DNA of 42,379 nucleotides from an uncultured Oscillospiraceae bacterium (GCA_934446455.1 CAKSEE010000021.1:1-42379); one strand, 5' to 3'; shown: positions 15,548 through 25,263, counted from the stretch's first letter. Numbers and translations are program-made. The notes: generated by a model not told the origin, from the sequence alone.

Positions 15548-17916
15548 CAGTCAGTCGTCGCTCCTTTCAGTCCATAAGCGGCAAGGTCAACATTCGAGCC
15601 GTTTACGGTTAATGTGTTGTTTGCAAGGTCAGCCTTTATTACCGTGCCGTCGGAGAATGTGGTTTCAACTACGTCCTCAGAGAGGTAAACGAAGTTGGTT
15701 ATCGTCTTGTCCGAAAGCGGCGCTACTATGTCGCTGCATACCTTGTATTCAGCGGCAGCCACGTCGAGCCAGCCCTCGTACGCGGTGTAGAACAGCGTAT
15801 CGTAGGTGCAGTCGGTGAACTCGTTGGGGTCCTCAAACATAAGCTCGTAGTGAACAGGCGTGCCCGTCGCTACAGACAGCAGAAACAGTTCGTCCGCGCT
15901 GGAGCTTGCGTTCTTTGCCTTTGTCGTGTAGGGAATGTAACCGTGAATTACTATCTCGTACAGCGGGATATCATAGTCGTACACATCGAAGTTCGAGCTG
16001 TAAAGCGGAACGTTCTTTATGAAGTCAACGTACGGCAGCGCGTAATCGTTGCAGGCATTCGCCACAAAGGTCATACCCTGCGTGTTTGCCACCATCTGAT
16101 AGCACGCCTTGAGGTTCTCAACAGCCTGCTGTCTGGAAGTGGTCTTGCCGCCGTTCGAGCTGAAGTCGCTGTAGAGCTTTGAGGTCATGTCCGCGAGATT
16201 TATCGCATTCAGTCCCTGCTTGGTGTAGTCCGTGAGGACCTTTCCGACAGCCTTTTCGTAGTAAGCGGGCGTTAAGATGTACCAGTTCGCCCTGGTGTCG
16301 TGCGGCGTACCGAACGCCAGCTCGTAAGCGCCCTGCGTTGCGTAAGCCTTTGTTACGGCTATCGACGAAGCGCCCGTCTTGGAGTAGCCGTTGCCGCTTC
16401 TCTCGTATTCCTGCATATCTACCGCGGGAGCGAACACCGCGCCGATGCCGTCGATGTAGCTCTTGAGCGACTGGAAGTCCTTCTTTCCGCCAAGCGTTCC
16501 CGAATACTCAACGGAATCCGAGATACGGCTCGTTATGCCTGCCTTGTTGAAGTCGTTGTAGGTTATCACCATGTTGCCGACTTCCCGCTGAACGAACTGC
16601 TCGATTATCTGCTTCGCCTCGGAGTAGGTCGTTGCAGCAGTTTCAAGCTTTACGGGGAAGCCGAAAACGGAGCGCTCCTTGACTGTTCCGCCGAACAGGT
16701 CGAGGTAGAACGGGGACTGCCCCTCGCTTGTTTTCTTGGTCATGCCCTTCTCCTCAACGAGGTACTGCTGGTAGCGAAGAGCGATATCCACATATGTAGC
16801 GCCCGTCTTTACTATCGGGTAGTAGGTAACGGTCATGCGCGGCTCGGGAACTCGCCTTGTCTGATACGCCTTGAGCGGAGCTGTGTTGGAGCCGCCCATA
16901 TAGTATGTATCGGTCGTGCGCAGTGCAAAGTTGAACCATGCGGAGTTGTAGCCTGTAGCTCTCTGCCCCGCAACGCTCGCCCTTGCCGTAGCGTAGGCAG
17001 CGCCCTCGGTCACAACCTCAAGCAGCGCGTAGTCCTGCTTTACAAGACCCATGATAGGAAGATATGCCTGCTCGGTCTTTTTGGGAGCCATATCCTGGCT
17101 TACCGCAAGGTCCCTGCCGTATATCTTCTGGGAATACTCCGAAGCGTTCATTCTGCCGTTGTTGAAGTTTATCACCGCGCCCGAACCGTCGGGAGTTACG
17201 ATGTAGCCTTCTTCATCGGTATACGCCGCGCCGAGGTCCTGGAAAAGTCCGAGGTCGATTATCGAGCGGGAAGCGTCCCTTATGTTCTCGGGATCGTCAG
17301 TCTCCACCTCGAATATCTCGTCGTTCGCAACGGATATGCTGAAGTGATCGCCGTCGAGCGTTACATAATAAGGTATCGCAATTCCGACTGTCGAGAATGT
17401 GAGCGTTCCCTTGAAGCCGCCGTCGCACTTCTCAACGGAAACCTCTCCGTCAAGCGCTGAACGCAGCATCGTGGAAGCCGCCTCGGTGTCGGACACCTTG
17501 ACGCTGTTTATTACCATTGCCGACTTCATCTCGCCGCGCTTGGTATCGCTCTTGATGTTCGGGTCGGCGTTGGAATTGTACGGATTGCTCCATATGTACG
17601 AGCCGTTCGCGAGGTTCTCCACCGCAAACACGCCCGTGGTTTCGTTGACATAAAGAGCAAGGTCAGATGTGCGCGCATACTCGGTCATCTCGGCGAGAGC
17701 TTCGTCCTGTGTTACGGGCTTGTTCTCATCGTCCTCCGCGGAATCGGCGTCAGCCTCTTCCTCCGCCTGCGCGGCGTCCTCCTCCTCAGCGGGGGCTTCC
17801 TGCGAAGCGCCCTCCGAGGTCTCGGCGGTTTCCGACCATGCAACGCTCTGACTTGCCGACACTACCATTGCTGCGCAAAGCGCGCCGACAAGTAATTTCT
17901 TGCGCAATTTAAGCAT
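15547..17916 (-). CDS. DUF5696-type secreted glycoside-hydrolase-like protein
   Basis: The 789-residue product has a Sec signal peptide (KLRKKLLVGALCAAMVVSAS) and a roughly 45-residue acidic linker. Two beta-rich domains follow, including YIVTPDGSGAVINFNNG, a hallmark of DUF5696 as I remember the family. A probable (beta/alpha)8-like region (about 410-690) and a C-terminal beta domain with TTFSDGTVIKADLANNTLTV complete it. The fold suggests a carbohydrate-active or carbohydrate-binding role, but I can name no catalytic residues. The ATG at 17916 has GGTGGTG upstream; a TTG at 17949 has none. There is no lipobox and no C-terminal anchor. It lies between YIP1 and permease pair B and may act as their glycan receptor (inference). 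Confidence 0.72.
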   Translation of the reverse strand: MLKLRKKLLVGALCAAMVVSASQSVAWSETAETSEGASQEAPAEEEDAAQAEEEADADSAEDDENKPVTQDEALAEMTEYARTSDLALYVNETTGVFAVENLANGSYIWSNPYNSNADPNIKSDTKRGEMKSAMVINSVKVSDTEAASTMLRSALDGEVSVEKCDGGFKGTLTFSTVGIAIPYYVTLDGDHFSISVANDEIFEVETDDPENIRDASRSIIDLGLFQDLGAAYTDEEGYIVTPDGSGAVINFNNGRMNASEYSQKIYGRDLAVSQDMAPKKTEQAYLPIMGLVKQDYALLEVVTEGAAYATARASVAGQRATGYNSAWFNFALRTTDTYYMGGSNTAPLKAYQTRRVPEPRMTVTYYPIVKTGATYVDIALRYQQYLVEEKGMTKKTSEGQSPFYLDLFGGTVKERSVFGFPVKLETAATTYSEAKQIIEQFVQREVGNMVITYNDFNKAGITSRISDSVEYSGTLGGKKDFQSLKSYIDGIGAVFAPAVDMQEYERSGNGYSKTGASSIAVTKAYATQGAYELAFGTPHDTRANWYILTPAYYEKAVGKVLTDYTKQGLNAINLADMTSKLYSDFSSNGGKTTSRQQAVENLKACYQMVANTQGMTFVANACNDYALPYVDFIKNVPLYSSNFDVYDYDIPLYEIVIHGYIPYTTKAKNASSSADELFLLSVATGTPVHYELMFEDPNEFTDCTYDTLFYTAYEGWLDVAAAEYKVCSDIVAPLSDKTITNFVYLSEDVVETTFSDGTVIKADLANNTLTVNGSNVDLAAYGLKGATTD

Positions 17917-17958
17917 TTTTACACCACCATTTTCAATATTCAAAGCCAAAGGTACTCA

Positions 17959-18723
17959 TTACTTGCCTATCTTTGCAAGCTCCTTCTTGAGCTGATGTCT
18001 TTCGTAAGCCTTGTATGCCGTAACGATACCCGCGACAAGCACAGCAAGTATGCCGAGGGATATGAGTATAAGCACTGTGGGCTCGAGACCTGAGAATCTG
18101 TAAAGAAGCTCGGTGTATATGGAATAAACGAATACATATACCTGCTGGAAAAGCGAAACGAGAAGAACAAGCAGGATAATGATTATTACCATAGCGACAA
18201 GCGTTATAAGCATGAATATCAGGGTCTTGGGTATCGAATACTGGTGAACCGTCCTCATGCCCGAGATAAGCAGAACCACCGTCCACACTATCGTAAGGTA
18301 GCTTATGAACGTGATGAAGCCCGATTCGGTCCTGAGAAGGCAGTTACTGAGGATAATGTTGATTACCTTGCCTATAAGGTAAGGTACGAGAGCATACGCG
18401 GAATTTACGCATATGTTCTTCATCGTGCCCTCGCCGTCAAACAGCGTGCACAGAGACCAGTTGCCAACTACCCATGTGAAGAACAGGATTATCGTCTGAA
18501 TTACTATCGGAACGACGTTGAATATCTTTACGAGCGAGTTGTTGAACATGAAGCCCGTCATAAGGTGGTCGCACACCGATATGATGAAGAAAAGCGCAAC
18601 GATGACCATAGCCACCTTCATGTTGTACGCCTTTTTCCATCTGAGGTCCTCAAAGCCCTCGAAGGGGTGGCGCATGATGTAGAACGGCCATTTCCATGCC
18701 GGCATATCCAGGTCAAATCTCAT
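17959..18723 (-). CDS. YIP1-family membrane protein
   Basis: The 254-residue polytopic protein has five to six membrane segments and the Yip1-domain layout. It starts with an amphipathic stretch containing MRHPFEGFEDLRWKK, then a helix, GNWSLCTLFDGEGTMKNICV with the YALVPYL segment, and SGMRTVHQYS. The C-terminus is basic and cytoplasmic. Bacterial YIP1 proteins have no defined function; in eukaryotes relatives act in membrane trafficking. It starts three bases after the propeller/TPR gene stop with GGAGG inside that region, so the two are coupled. Its place between the propeller/TPR protein and DUF5696 suggests a membrane scaffold. Confidence 0.85.
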   Translation of the reverse strand: MRFDLDMPAWKWPFYIMRHPFEGFEDLRWKKAYNMKVAMVIVALFFIISVCDHLMTGFMFNNSLVKIFNVVPIVIQTIILFFTWVVGNWSLCTLFDGEGTMKNICVNSAYALVPYLIGKVINIILSNCLLRTESGFITFISYLTIVWTVVLLISGMRTVHQYSIPKTLIFMLITLVAMVIIIILLVLLVSLFQQVYVFVYSIYTELLYRFSGLEPTVLILISLGILAVLVAGIVTAYKAYERHQLKKELAKIGK

Positions 18724-18726
18724 GGC

Positions 18727-20367
18727 TTACTCCTCCTTCTTCTGCTGTTCTTTAAGCAGTCTGTCCTGCTCAGCGCGCTTCTTTGCACGCTTGCGTCCGC
18801 GTATGGCGGACAGGACGTAGATAGCTGCCAGGAGAACAAGTATTACCACCGCAAAGAGCGTGAAGTTATCTCTGATGAAGTCCATTCTCCAGCCCTTGAA
18901 TGCGTTGTTATAGCCGCTTCTGGAGTTGTAGTAGAAGTAATCCATCGCCGTTGCGTAGTCGCCCTCGTTGAGGTACGCATTACCAAGACCGATGTACGCC
19001 AGCCAGTAGTTGCTGTCGCGCCTGAGCACCTCTGCCCACGGCTCGCGCGCTTCCTCGTACTTGCCCTTGTTGAACAGCTCGATAGCCTCGTGAACTATGG
19101 AGCCGAACTCCGTCTGCTTGAATACGGTGACTGAGCACTTACGGCCGTCAAGCACGTAAACGTTCGTGCCGTAGGACTCAACGGCGTTTACCGTTGTGAA
19201 CGTGCCCTTCTGCGTGCCTATGCCGCCAAAGACGAACAGCAGCGTGCATTCGTCGTCATACTGGAATACGCGCCCCGTCTGGAGGTCGAGCAGGTTTATC
19301 GTGCCGTCCGCGGCAATCTCAACGTCCGTTATCTGGGAGGAGTAGGTCTTTCCTCTGTAATACTTCTGGAGAGGGTCGCCGAAGTCGTAGTCGGAATAAC
19401 CGAGGTTTTTGAAGATGTTGGTACCGCCGGAGTTGAGCTTCTTGAACACGTCCGTGCTCGCGCTCTTGGACTCTGTAACGGTGTAGACGAAGTTGTCGCC
19501 GTCTATGTCGAAGTTTGAAATCTCGACAGGAACGTTCTTCTTCATGCGCTTTATCTGGTCGCGGTTGAATATGAGCTTCCAGAACGCGTTAAGCAGAACC
19601 TCGCCCGTCTTTTCAACACGGTTCGCGCCGAAATATCCGCTGAAGTCGCCTTCCTTGGAATATACTACAGCGCCCTTGGTGATCGACTTTATGCAGATGT
19701 AAACGTTCTGCGCCGCGTCAACCAGCACCTTATCAGGGTTGAACGTCGTGGAGGCGTCGTACACGTTCGACTCGGGGCGGGTGTACACGTACTTTACGGT
19801 ACCAACACGGTCGCCGTCCGCGCCCTTGTCATAGGTGAACGCTATAACGCGGTCGTTTTCCTTGTCCGCAACGTATATCAGGTCCTCGTCCGTAACGAAA
19901 ATGCCCGTGGGACCTCTGAAGTAAACGCTGGTTTCCTTGTCGTACTGCGCCTGCGTTATCCTGCCGCTGTTCAGCGCTTCCTCCCTCTCGTTCATGAAAG
20001 CGGAAGCCTCGCTGAAATCAAGCTGTTCAACGACTTTCGTCTTGGAAGCGTCAAAGTCGTTGTCGGTGATGACGATACGTCCCTTCTGGTTGGTGTTGGA
20101 GCCTGCGTAAGCCGTATCGGCTATGTAAAGCTCACCCGTTTCGGAGAAGTACATATCCGACGGCTGAGTAAGGCTGCCGCAGCCAAGGTCGTTGCCCGTC
20201 ACTACCTTATCGGGAACGTAGCCGTTCTGTGAGGGAACGGGGTCGCTCCACCAGTCGTAGTTGTAGCCCGTATAGGGCTCATCTGCATACGCCACGCCCG
20301 TGCAGAGCATCGAAGCCGCCAATACAGCTGAGAGCGCGCACTTTGCCAAGCGTTTTATTGATGGCAC
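18727..20367 (-). CDS. Secreted beta-propeller (NHL-like) plus TPR protein with C-terminal membrane anchor
   Basis: The roughly 546-residue protein has a signal peptide ending AYADEP and a repeated NHL-type propeller region (about 60-420) with motifs such as PSDMYFSETGELYIADT, TGIFVTDEDLIYVADKENDRVIAF and VYVLDGRKCSVTVF. TPR helices (about 425-500; IELFNKGKYEEAREPWAEVL, then YLNEGDYATAMDYF) follow. One membrane helix (FAVVILVLLAAIYVL) and a very basic tail end it. Propeller and TPR therefore face outside. Both modules are protein- or glycan-binding platforms. The GTG at 20367, eight bases after AAAGGA, is preferred; the ATG at 20376 abuts the ribosome binding site. It sits between permease pair A and YIP1. 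Confidence 0.82.
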   Translation of the reverse strand: MPSIKRLAKCALSAVLAASMLCTGVAYADEPYTGYNYDWWSDPVPSQNGYVPDKVVTGNDLGCGSLTQPSDMYFSETGELYIADTAYAGSNTNQKGRIVITDNDFDASKTKVVEQLDFSEASAFMNEREEALNSGRITQAQYDKETSVYFRGPTGIFVTDEDLIYVADKENDRVIAFTYDKGADGDRVGTVKYVYTRPESNVYDASTTFNPDKVLVDAAQNVYICIKSITKGAVVYSKEGDFSGYFGANRVEKTGEVLLNAFWKLIFNRDQIKRMKKNVPVEISNFDIDGDNFVYTVTESKSASTDVFKKLNSGGTNIFKNLGYSDYDFGDPLQKYYRGKTYSSQITDVEIAADGTINLLDLQTGRVFQYDDECTLLFVFGGIGTQKGTFTTVNAVESYGTNVYVLDGRKCSVTVFKQTEFGSIVHEAIELFNKGKYEEAREPWAEVLRRDSNYWLAYIGLGNAYLNEGDYATAMDYFYYNSRSGYNNAFKGWRMDFIRDNFTLFAVVILVLLAAIYVLSAIRGRKRAKKRAEQDRLLKEQQKKEE

Positions 20368-20405
20368 TGAAATCATCCTTTCGTTTTGAAATAAACCTGT
20401 GCGCC

Positions 20406-21266
20406 TTAATCCTTCAGACCCGAATGCGCCATTGTTTCAACGACGTTACTCTGAAGTATAAGGAAGAGTATCATTGGCGGGAGCATCAGCACAACAACCG
20501 TTGCAGAGGACACTCCGGCTCGCGCTATACCTGCTGCTGCAATCTGCTGCATTACGATAGGAATAGGCTTGAGCTGCTCGCTGTAAACGAAGAGATAACC
20601 CGTGATCTGCCATGCACCCTGGAATGCGAAAATCATAAGCGTCAGCCATGCGGGCTTTACATTCGGCATGAGTATCTGCCAGCATATTCTCATATGGCTT
20701 GCGCCGTCGAGCTTTGCGGCTTCTATCATGCTCTCGGGGATCTGCCCCATGAACTGTCGCATAAGGAACAGACCCATGGGCGTTGCGATGTAGGGGAGCG
20801 TTATCGCCCAGTAGGTATCGATCATGCCAAGGATAGCCATAACGATGTACTGTACGATGTAAGTAACCGACGAGGTGAACAGCAGCGCGATTTCAATCAC
20901 CTTGTTCATGAACTTGATGCCGGGCGCCTTTACCTTTGAAAGGACGTAAGCCGCCGACGACGCGAACAGGAGCTGAGCCACCGTTACCACAACGGAAACG
21001 AACAGCGAGTTGAAAACATATCTCGAGAACGGAACGTCAAGGCTGCCTGCAACCTTAAGCATATCCTCAAAGTTCTGCGAGGTGGGATTCTGAACGTAGA
21101 GCTTGGGAGGGAACACGAACAGTTCCTCGACAGGCTTTATCGACTGGATAAAGGAGAAGTATATCGGGAACATCATGAACAGACCGACGAGGACGAGCAG
21201 GATAAATATCGCTACATCACCGCCGCGTGAGCCGCCCCACTTTTTTCTTTTCTTGATAAGTCGCAT
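20406..21266 (-). CDS. CUT1 sugar ABC permease, MalG type (pair A)
   Basis: The 286-residue permease has six membrane segments and the EAA loop SMIEAAKLDGASHMRICWQI. Its length is normal for MalG/LacG types, with only a short basic N-terminus (RLIKKRKKWGG). The ATG at 21266 follows GGAGG by eight bases. It begins 13 bases after the MalF-type partner and together they form the pore of an importer using the large solute-binding protein encoded just upstream. The sugar-type ATPase needed is not in this operon. Confidence 0.93.
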   Translation of the reverse strand: MRLIKKRKKWGGSRGGDVAIFILLVLVGLFMMFPIYFSFIQSIKPVEELFVFPPKLYVQNPTSQNFEDMLKVAGSLDVPFSRYVFNSLFVSVVVTVAQLLFASSAAYVLSKVKAPGIKFMNKVIEIALLFTSSVTYIVQYIVMAILGMIDTYWAITLPYIATPMGLFLMRQFMGQIPESMIEAAKLDGASHMRICWQILMPNVKPAWLTLMIFAFQGAWQITGYLFVYSEQLKPIPIVMQQIAAAGIARAGVSSATVVVLMLPPMILFLILQSNVVETMAHSGLKD

Positions 21267-21279
21267 TGTCCGTCCTCCT

Positions 21280-22218
21280 TTAAGTATCCAGTATTCCGCT
21301 CATTGCCTTGCGTATAACGTTGTTTACGACAAGCATTACGAGGAACAGGAAGAAGCATATCGCGCAGGCATAGCCCATTTCGTAGCGGATCGAACCGTAG
21401 TCGAAAGCGTGGGTCATTATCGTGTGCGCCGCGTAGTCCGTGGACGGGAACGCGGTAAGGAATCTGCCTATATCACCTGCGGTGAAGGAGGAGGTAATCT
21501 GCATTACCGCCGCGAACAGAAGCTGCGGACCCATGGAGGGCACCGTTATGTACAGAAGCTCCTGGAAGCGGTTCTTGATACCCTCAATAGCGCCTGCCTC
21601 ATAACCCGACTTGTCGATACCCTGCAGACCCGCACGAAGCGCAAGGAAGCCTGCGCCAAGCGACATCCACATCTGTACGATGATAACGCACATGAGTATG
21701 TAGCGCGAGTCGGTGAGCCACTGCTGCGGACCCTTGATGATGCCGAGGTTTATCAGCACCGAGTTCAGGAAGCCGTAGGTATCTCCCGAGAAGATGAGCT
21801 GCCATGTCGCGTAGATGTTACCCGCAAGCGTAGGTGCGTAGAAGATATATGTGAATATCGTCTTGAGTGCGCCGGGCATCTCATTGATGAGCCATGCGAG
21901 CAGGAAGCAGAGGATGTAACTCACAGGGCCTGTGATTATCGCGAAAACGAGCGTGTTCTGTATTGCTATAAGGAAAACGTCGTCCGCAAGGAATAACTGG
22001 TAGAAGTTGGAGAGACCCGTCCACTGCGGGAACTGCACCATGTTGAAGTTCGTAAATCCGACAGGCAGAGAGATGATGACCGGAATTGCCGTAAAGATCA
22101 CGAACAGCAGGAAATAAGGGAGCGCAAGCACATAGGCGCTGCCGTTCTTTTTCATTTCGCGCATCGTATACCGGAATTTGTTGTCTTCGATATACTGCGA
22201 CTTTTCTTTACCGAACAA
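21280..22218 (-). CDS. CUT1 sugar ABC permease, MalF type (pair A)
   Basis: The 312-residue permease has six membrane segments and an EAA-type loop (YEAGAIEGIKNRFQELLYIT) in which the second Ala of the motif is Gly. Start is the TTG at 22218, with GGAGG seven bases upstream. It follows the solute-binding gene by 75 bases. The size lacks the long N-terminal tail of the pair B permease. Substrate: an oligosaccharide is likely from the CBM-like domains of the binding protein, not proven. Confidence 0.92.
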   Translation of the reverse strand: MFGKEKSQYIEDNKFRYTMREMKKNGSAYVLALPYFLLFVIFTAIPVIISLPVGFTNFNMVQFPQWTGLSNFYQLFLADDVFLIAIQNTLVFAIITGPVSYILCFLLAWLINEMPGALKTIFTYIFYAPTLAGNIYATWQLIFSGDTYGFLNSVLINLGIIKGPQQWLTDSRYILMCVIIVQMWMSLGAGFLALRAGLQGIDKSGYEAGAIEGIKNRFQELLYITVPSMGPQLLFAAVMQITSSFTAGDIGRFLTAFPSTDYAAHTIMTHAFDYGSIRYEMGYACAICFFLFLVMLVVNNVIRKAMSGILDT

Positions 22219-22293
22219 GCTGATTCCTCCTAATTGTTATTGTTGTATCGGGGCGGCGGAGCGAACGTCCGCCGTTCCCTTTACGGTGCAGCC

Positions 22294-25263
22294 TTACGCT
22301 GCGTCGCCGTCATAGAAGCCAAGGTCTTTCAGCTTTCTGACAATTTCGTCGTTGATATCTCTGTTGTAAGAGCTGAGCTGATATCTGGGATTGTGCGCGT
22401 TGTTTACTACGCCTCTGAACGCGTTGTAAACGTTTCTCGTAACCGCATAAGAAGCGGGGATTATCGGCACTTCCTTGAGTTTCCCCATCTGGTCGATTAT
22501 CTTGTTGTACTCAGATGTGGACCAGTTGAGCTGCTGGAGCGCATCGAGGTTTGCGGTGTCGTAACGACCCATCGGGCCCATGATAGCCTCGATCGTCTTG
22601 CCGTACTCTACCTGAACCTCAGTGGAGGTGAACCACTTGATGAAGTCCCATGCCGCCTGAGTATCCGAGCAGGTCTTGAAGATTACCGCGCCCGCAGAGC
22701 CGGAGTTTGCAGTGTAGTCGAGCACGGTGTTGCCGTTCTCATCCGTTCTGTAGGTGCCGGGAACGTGGGTGAAGTCCCACAGACCCTTTACCTCAGGCGC
22801 CGCAACGTTCAGCTGGTTGTAGAACGTAGCGTAGTTCTGGATAAGGATAGGCATCTCACCTGTTCTGAAACGTGTGAATGCGTCGTATGTCTGGTCGAAG
22901 TCGTAAACGGTGTAGAACTTTGTCCACTTGGTGAACGCCTCAACCGCAGCCTCTGTGTCGAAGGTGGTGGAAATGTACTGACCGCTTGCCTCGTCGAAGT
23001 TGTAGAGGTCCTGACCGGTCTGCTCCATCAGCAGCACGAAGGTGTTGCCCGCGTCGAATACCTGCGAGGAGATGTTCGACGGAAGGATAAGGCCGACTTC
23101 AAGATACTTTCTCTGAAGGTCGGGGAGCATATCTATGAGCTGATCCCAGCTCTCGGGGGGCTCAGTATAGCCGAGCTCTGCAAGTACGTCCGTGCGGTAG
23201 AACATCATCGGGAACGACTGCGTGAGCGGAAGTCCGTAGTTGCCGCCGTTGAACTCATAGAGCGTTGTTATGTTCGGATTGAAACGGGAAGCGATAACGC
23301 CCTCATAATCCGTAAAGTCGCGAAGATTTACGAGAAGTCCTCTCGACGCGCAGACAACGGGGAAGTCGCCGCCGATAAAGAGCGCTATCTCAGGACCCTT
23401 GCCCGCAAGCGACGCCTCAAGGATAGCGCCCTGTACGAGCCTTATCGCTATCTGGGTCGTGTGCGTGGGGTTGTATTCGGAGGCCACAAGCTCGTTTACG
23501 ACTGTCGCCTGGTCGCGTCCGAGGGATACCCAGACGTTGAGCGCCTTTGTGGTCGAATCGGAAATGGAGGTGTAGTCCTCAAAGAACGAGCCGATGAATG
23601 CGCGGAAGCCGAATGAAAGAGAGGAGAAGAAATTCGTCTTTACGCTTCTGAACTTCTCGTGAGAGGTTTTTACCTCGATGTAGTCAAGCTCCAGCGGCTG
23701 GTCGCGGTAGTCGCGCATCCATGCGGAAACCGCCGAAATCTGATCCTTTATGGAGCTGAGCATCTGCGGAATATCGTCGGGTTCCTTTACGGCAAGCTTC
23801 AGGATTACTGCCATAGTCTGGAGCGTGGAAGCCTCAGAGCCCTGTCCCGTCATCTTCTCGATGCCCGCCTTCTCTGCGTAAAGACTGTCGATCGTGCTCT
23901 GGAACACGTCGAGAAGCTCGGGTATCTGCTCGTCAAGGAAGTAGTCGTTGTACTCGTCGGGTGTGGGACCCGTGATCATAAGTATGCGTCTGTAATAGTA
24001 GTTAAGGTTGTAGATAACGTCATCAAGACGCTCCATAACCGCACCGATATCGCCGGGGATTACCTCAAGCGCTATCTTGTTGGTGCCCGCCTTAAGGTGA
24101 ACATAGATGTCGTTGCCGCCGTCGTCCTTAAGCGTTATCGCCTGCCAGTGGGGGTCGTACTGAATCTTTACGTCCTCAAACTCCTTGCAGGGAACCTCGC
24201 CGTTGATGTACACGCGTCTGTTGGAGAAGAAGCCGCGCATTGTGCTCTGGCGAGCCTTGAGGTTTATGTTGTACCAACCGTCCGCGGGAACCTCGAACTG
24301 ATACACGATAGTCTGTGCAGCAGTATCCCATGTGTCCGCGCCGATTGTGTTGTAGCGCTTGTACACGGGGTGCGCGGGGCTTACGCCCGGGTCGGTTCTG
24401 TCATATGTCGGGTAAAGCGTGGAGGCCGTAGTGTAAAGCGGCGACTCCGCCTCGATAAGTATCGCCGTGTTCCCGGGGAGAGCGGGAGTCTGGTCGATCT
24501 GTTCCTGCGTAGGGGCAATATCCGCATAGTACGGCAGCTCCTTGCTGTTAAAGAAGCGTATGTTCTTGATATAAAGATTGGTCTTTACGCCGTTGAGGGT
24601 CAGCGTGTGATCGCCCTCGGAAAGGTAGAAATAATACGGCGTGTTGATAAGTCCGTCCTTATCCTTTATGGGATAAGTAACCCAGCAGTCGTACTCCTCC
24701 TGCGGAGGGCGCTTCTGATTCTTCTTGAGCGCGTCGTACTCAATGGCGGTCTTGCTCTTCCAGTAGCGGTCAAGCTCTGTGAGCTTAACCTCGTCAAATG
24801 CATACTCGCCGTCGATCATAACGCCCATTTCAATGGTGGTGGTCTTGCCCGCAACGGGGTAGTAGAACATCTCCATATTGTAAAGACCCGCCTGCTTTAC
24901 ATTGAACCTCCAGCTTATGCTGCCCTCGCTGTCAAGCCACGAAACGCAGTCGCTCTGCCCCTCGAAGTCCTTTAGCTCGCACACGGCGCCGTCGGCCGCG
25001 GTGAAGTTGGTGACATCGACATTGACGTCGACCATGGGCTTCTCCTTGTCCGCGTACTTTACTATGTAGTTTTTGTAAGCGTTCTTTGTGCTGGTCGAAC
25101 TGAGACCATTTGAATCGGCAGCGACCGCAGTCGCGTCCGAAGCGGCGTCCGTTGCCTCTTCAGCAGAAGCAAAGGGCGCAGTTTGAACCATCGCGGCAGC
25201 CGTTGCGAATGCCATAAACAGCGAGACCGCTCTTTTCAGGCTCAATTTTTGCTTTTTTGCCAC
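22294..25263 (-). CDS. Giant extracellular solute-binding protein with carbohydrate-binding-like N-terminal domains
   Basis: The 989-residue protein has a signal peptide with a signal-peptidase I site (PFASAEE) and no lipobox cysteine. Two beta-sandwich domains resembling CBM6/35-type modules follow (about 85-250, with SISWRFNVKQAGLYNMEMFY; and about 290-420, with AILIEAESPLY and VYQFEVPADGWYNINLKARQ). A helical linker (about 425-560) leads to an SBP_bac_1 domain (about 580-980). Sugar-binding proteins normally have 420-550 residues and in Gram-positives are lipid-anchored. This one needs another way to stay at the surface. The GTG at 25263 has AGGTGG upstream. Third gene of the operon, before permease pair A. 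Confidence 0.88.
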   Translation of the reverse strand: MAKKQKLSLKRAVSLFMAFATAAAMVQTAPFASAEEATDAASDATAVAADSNGLSSTSTKNAYKNYIVKYADKEKPMVDVNVDVTNFTAADGAVCELKDFEGQSDCVSWLDSEGSISWRFNVKQAGLYNMEMFYYPVAGKTTTIEMGVMIDGEYAFDEVKLTELDRYWKSKTAIEYDALKKNQKRPPQEEYDCWVTYPIKDKDGLINTPYYFYLSEGDHTLTLNGVKTNLYIKNIRFFNSKELPYYADIAPTQEQIDQTPALPGNTAILIEAESPLYTTASTLYPTYDRTDPGVSPAHPVYKRYNTIGADTWDTAAQTIVYQFEVPADGWYNINLKARQSTMRGFFSNRRVYINGEVPCKEFEDVKIQYDPHWQAITLKDDGGNDIYVHLKAGTNKIALEVIPGDIGAVMERLDDVIYNLNYYYRRILMITGPTPDEYNDYFLDEQIPELLDVFQSTIDSLYAEKAGIEKMTGQGSEASTLQTMAVILKLAVKEPDDIPQMLSSIKDQISAVSAWMRDYRDQPLELDYIEVKTSHEKFRSVKTNFFSSLSFGFRAFIGSFFEDYTSISDSTTKALNVWVSLGRDQATVVNELVASEYNPTHTTQIAIRLVQGAILEASLAGKGPEIALFIGGDFPVVCASRGLLVNLRDFTDYEGVIASRFNPNITTLYEFNGGNYGLPLTQSFPMMFYRTDVLAELGYTEPPESWDQLIDMLPDLQRKYLEVGLILPSNISSQVFDAGNTFVLLMEQTGQDLYNFDEASGQYISTTFDTEAAVEAFTKWTKFYTVYDFDQTYDAFTRFRTGEMPILIQNYATFYNQLNVAAPEVKGLWDFTHVPGTYRTDENGNTVLDYTANSGSAGAVIFKTCSDTQAAWDFIKWFTSTEVQVEYGKTIEAIMGPMGRYDTANLDALQQLNWSTSEYNKIIDQMGKLKEVPIIPASYAVTRNVYNAFRGVVNNAHNPRYQLSSYNRDINDEIVRKLKDLGFYDGDAA

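Noticed and set aside
22234..24975. Long plus-strand frames opposite the solute-binding protein
   Set aside because: They are shadow frames of a GC-rich gene; their translations are Val/Leu/Arg-rich without any family pattern.
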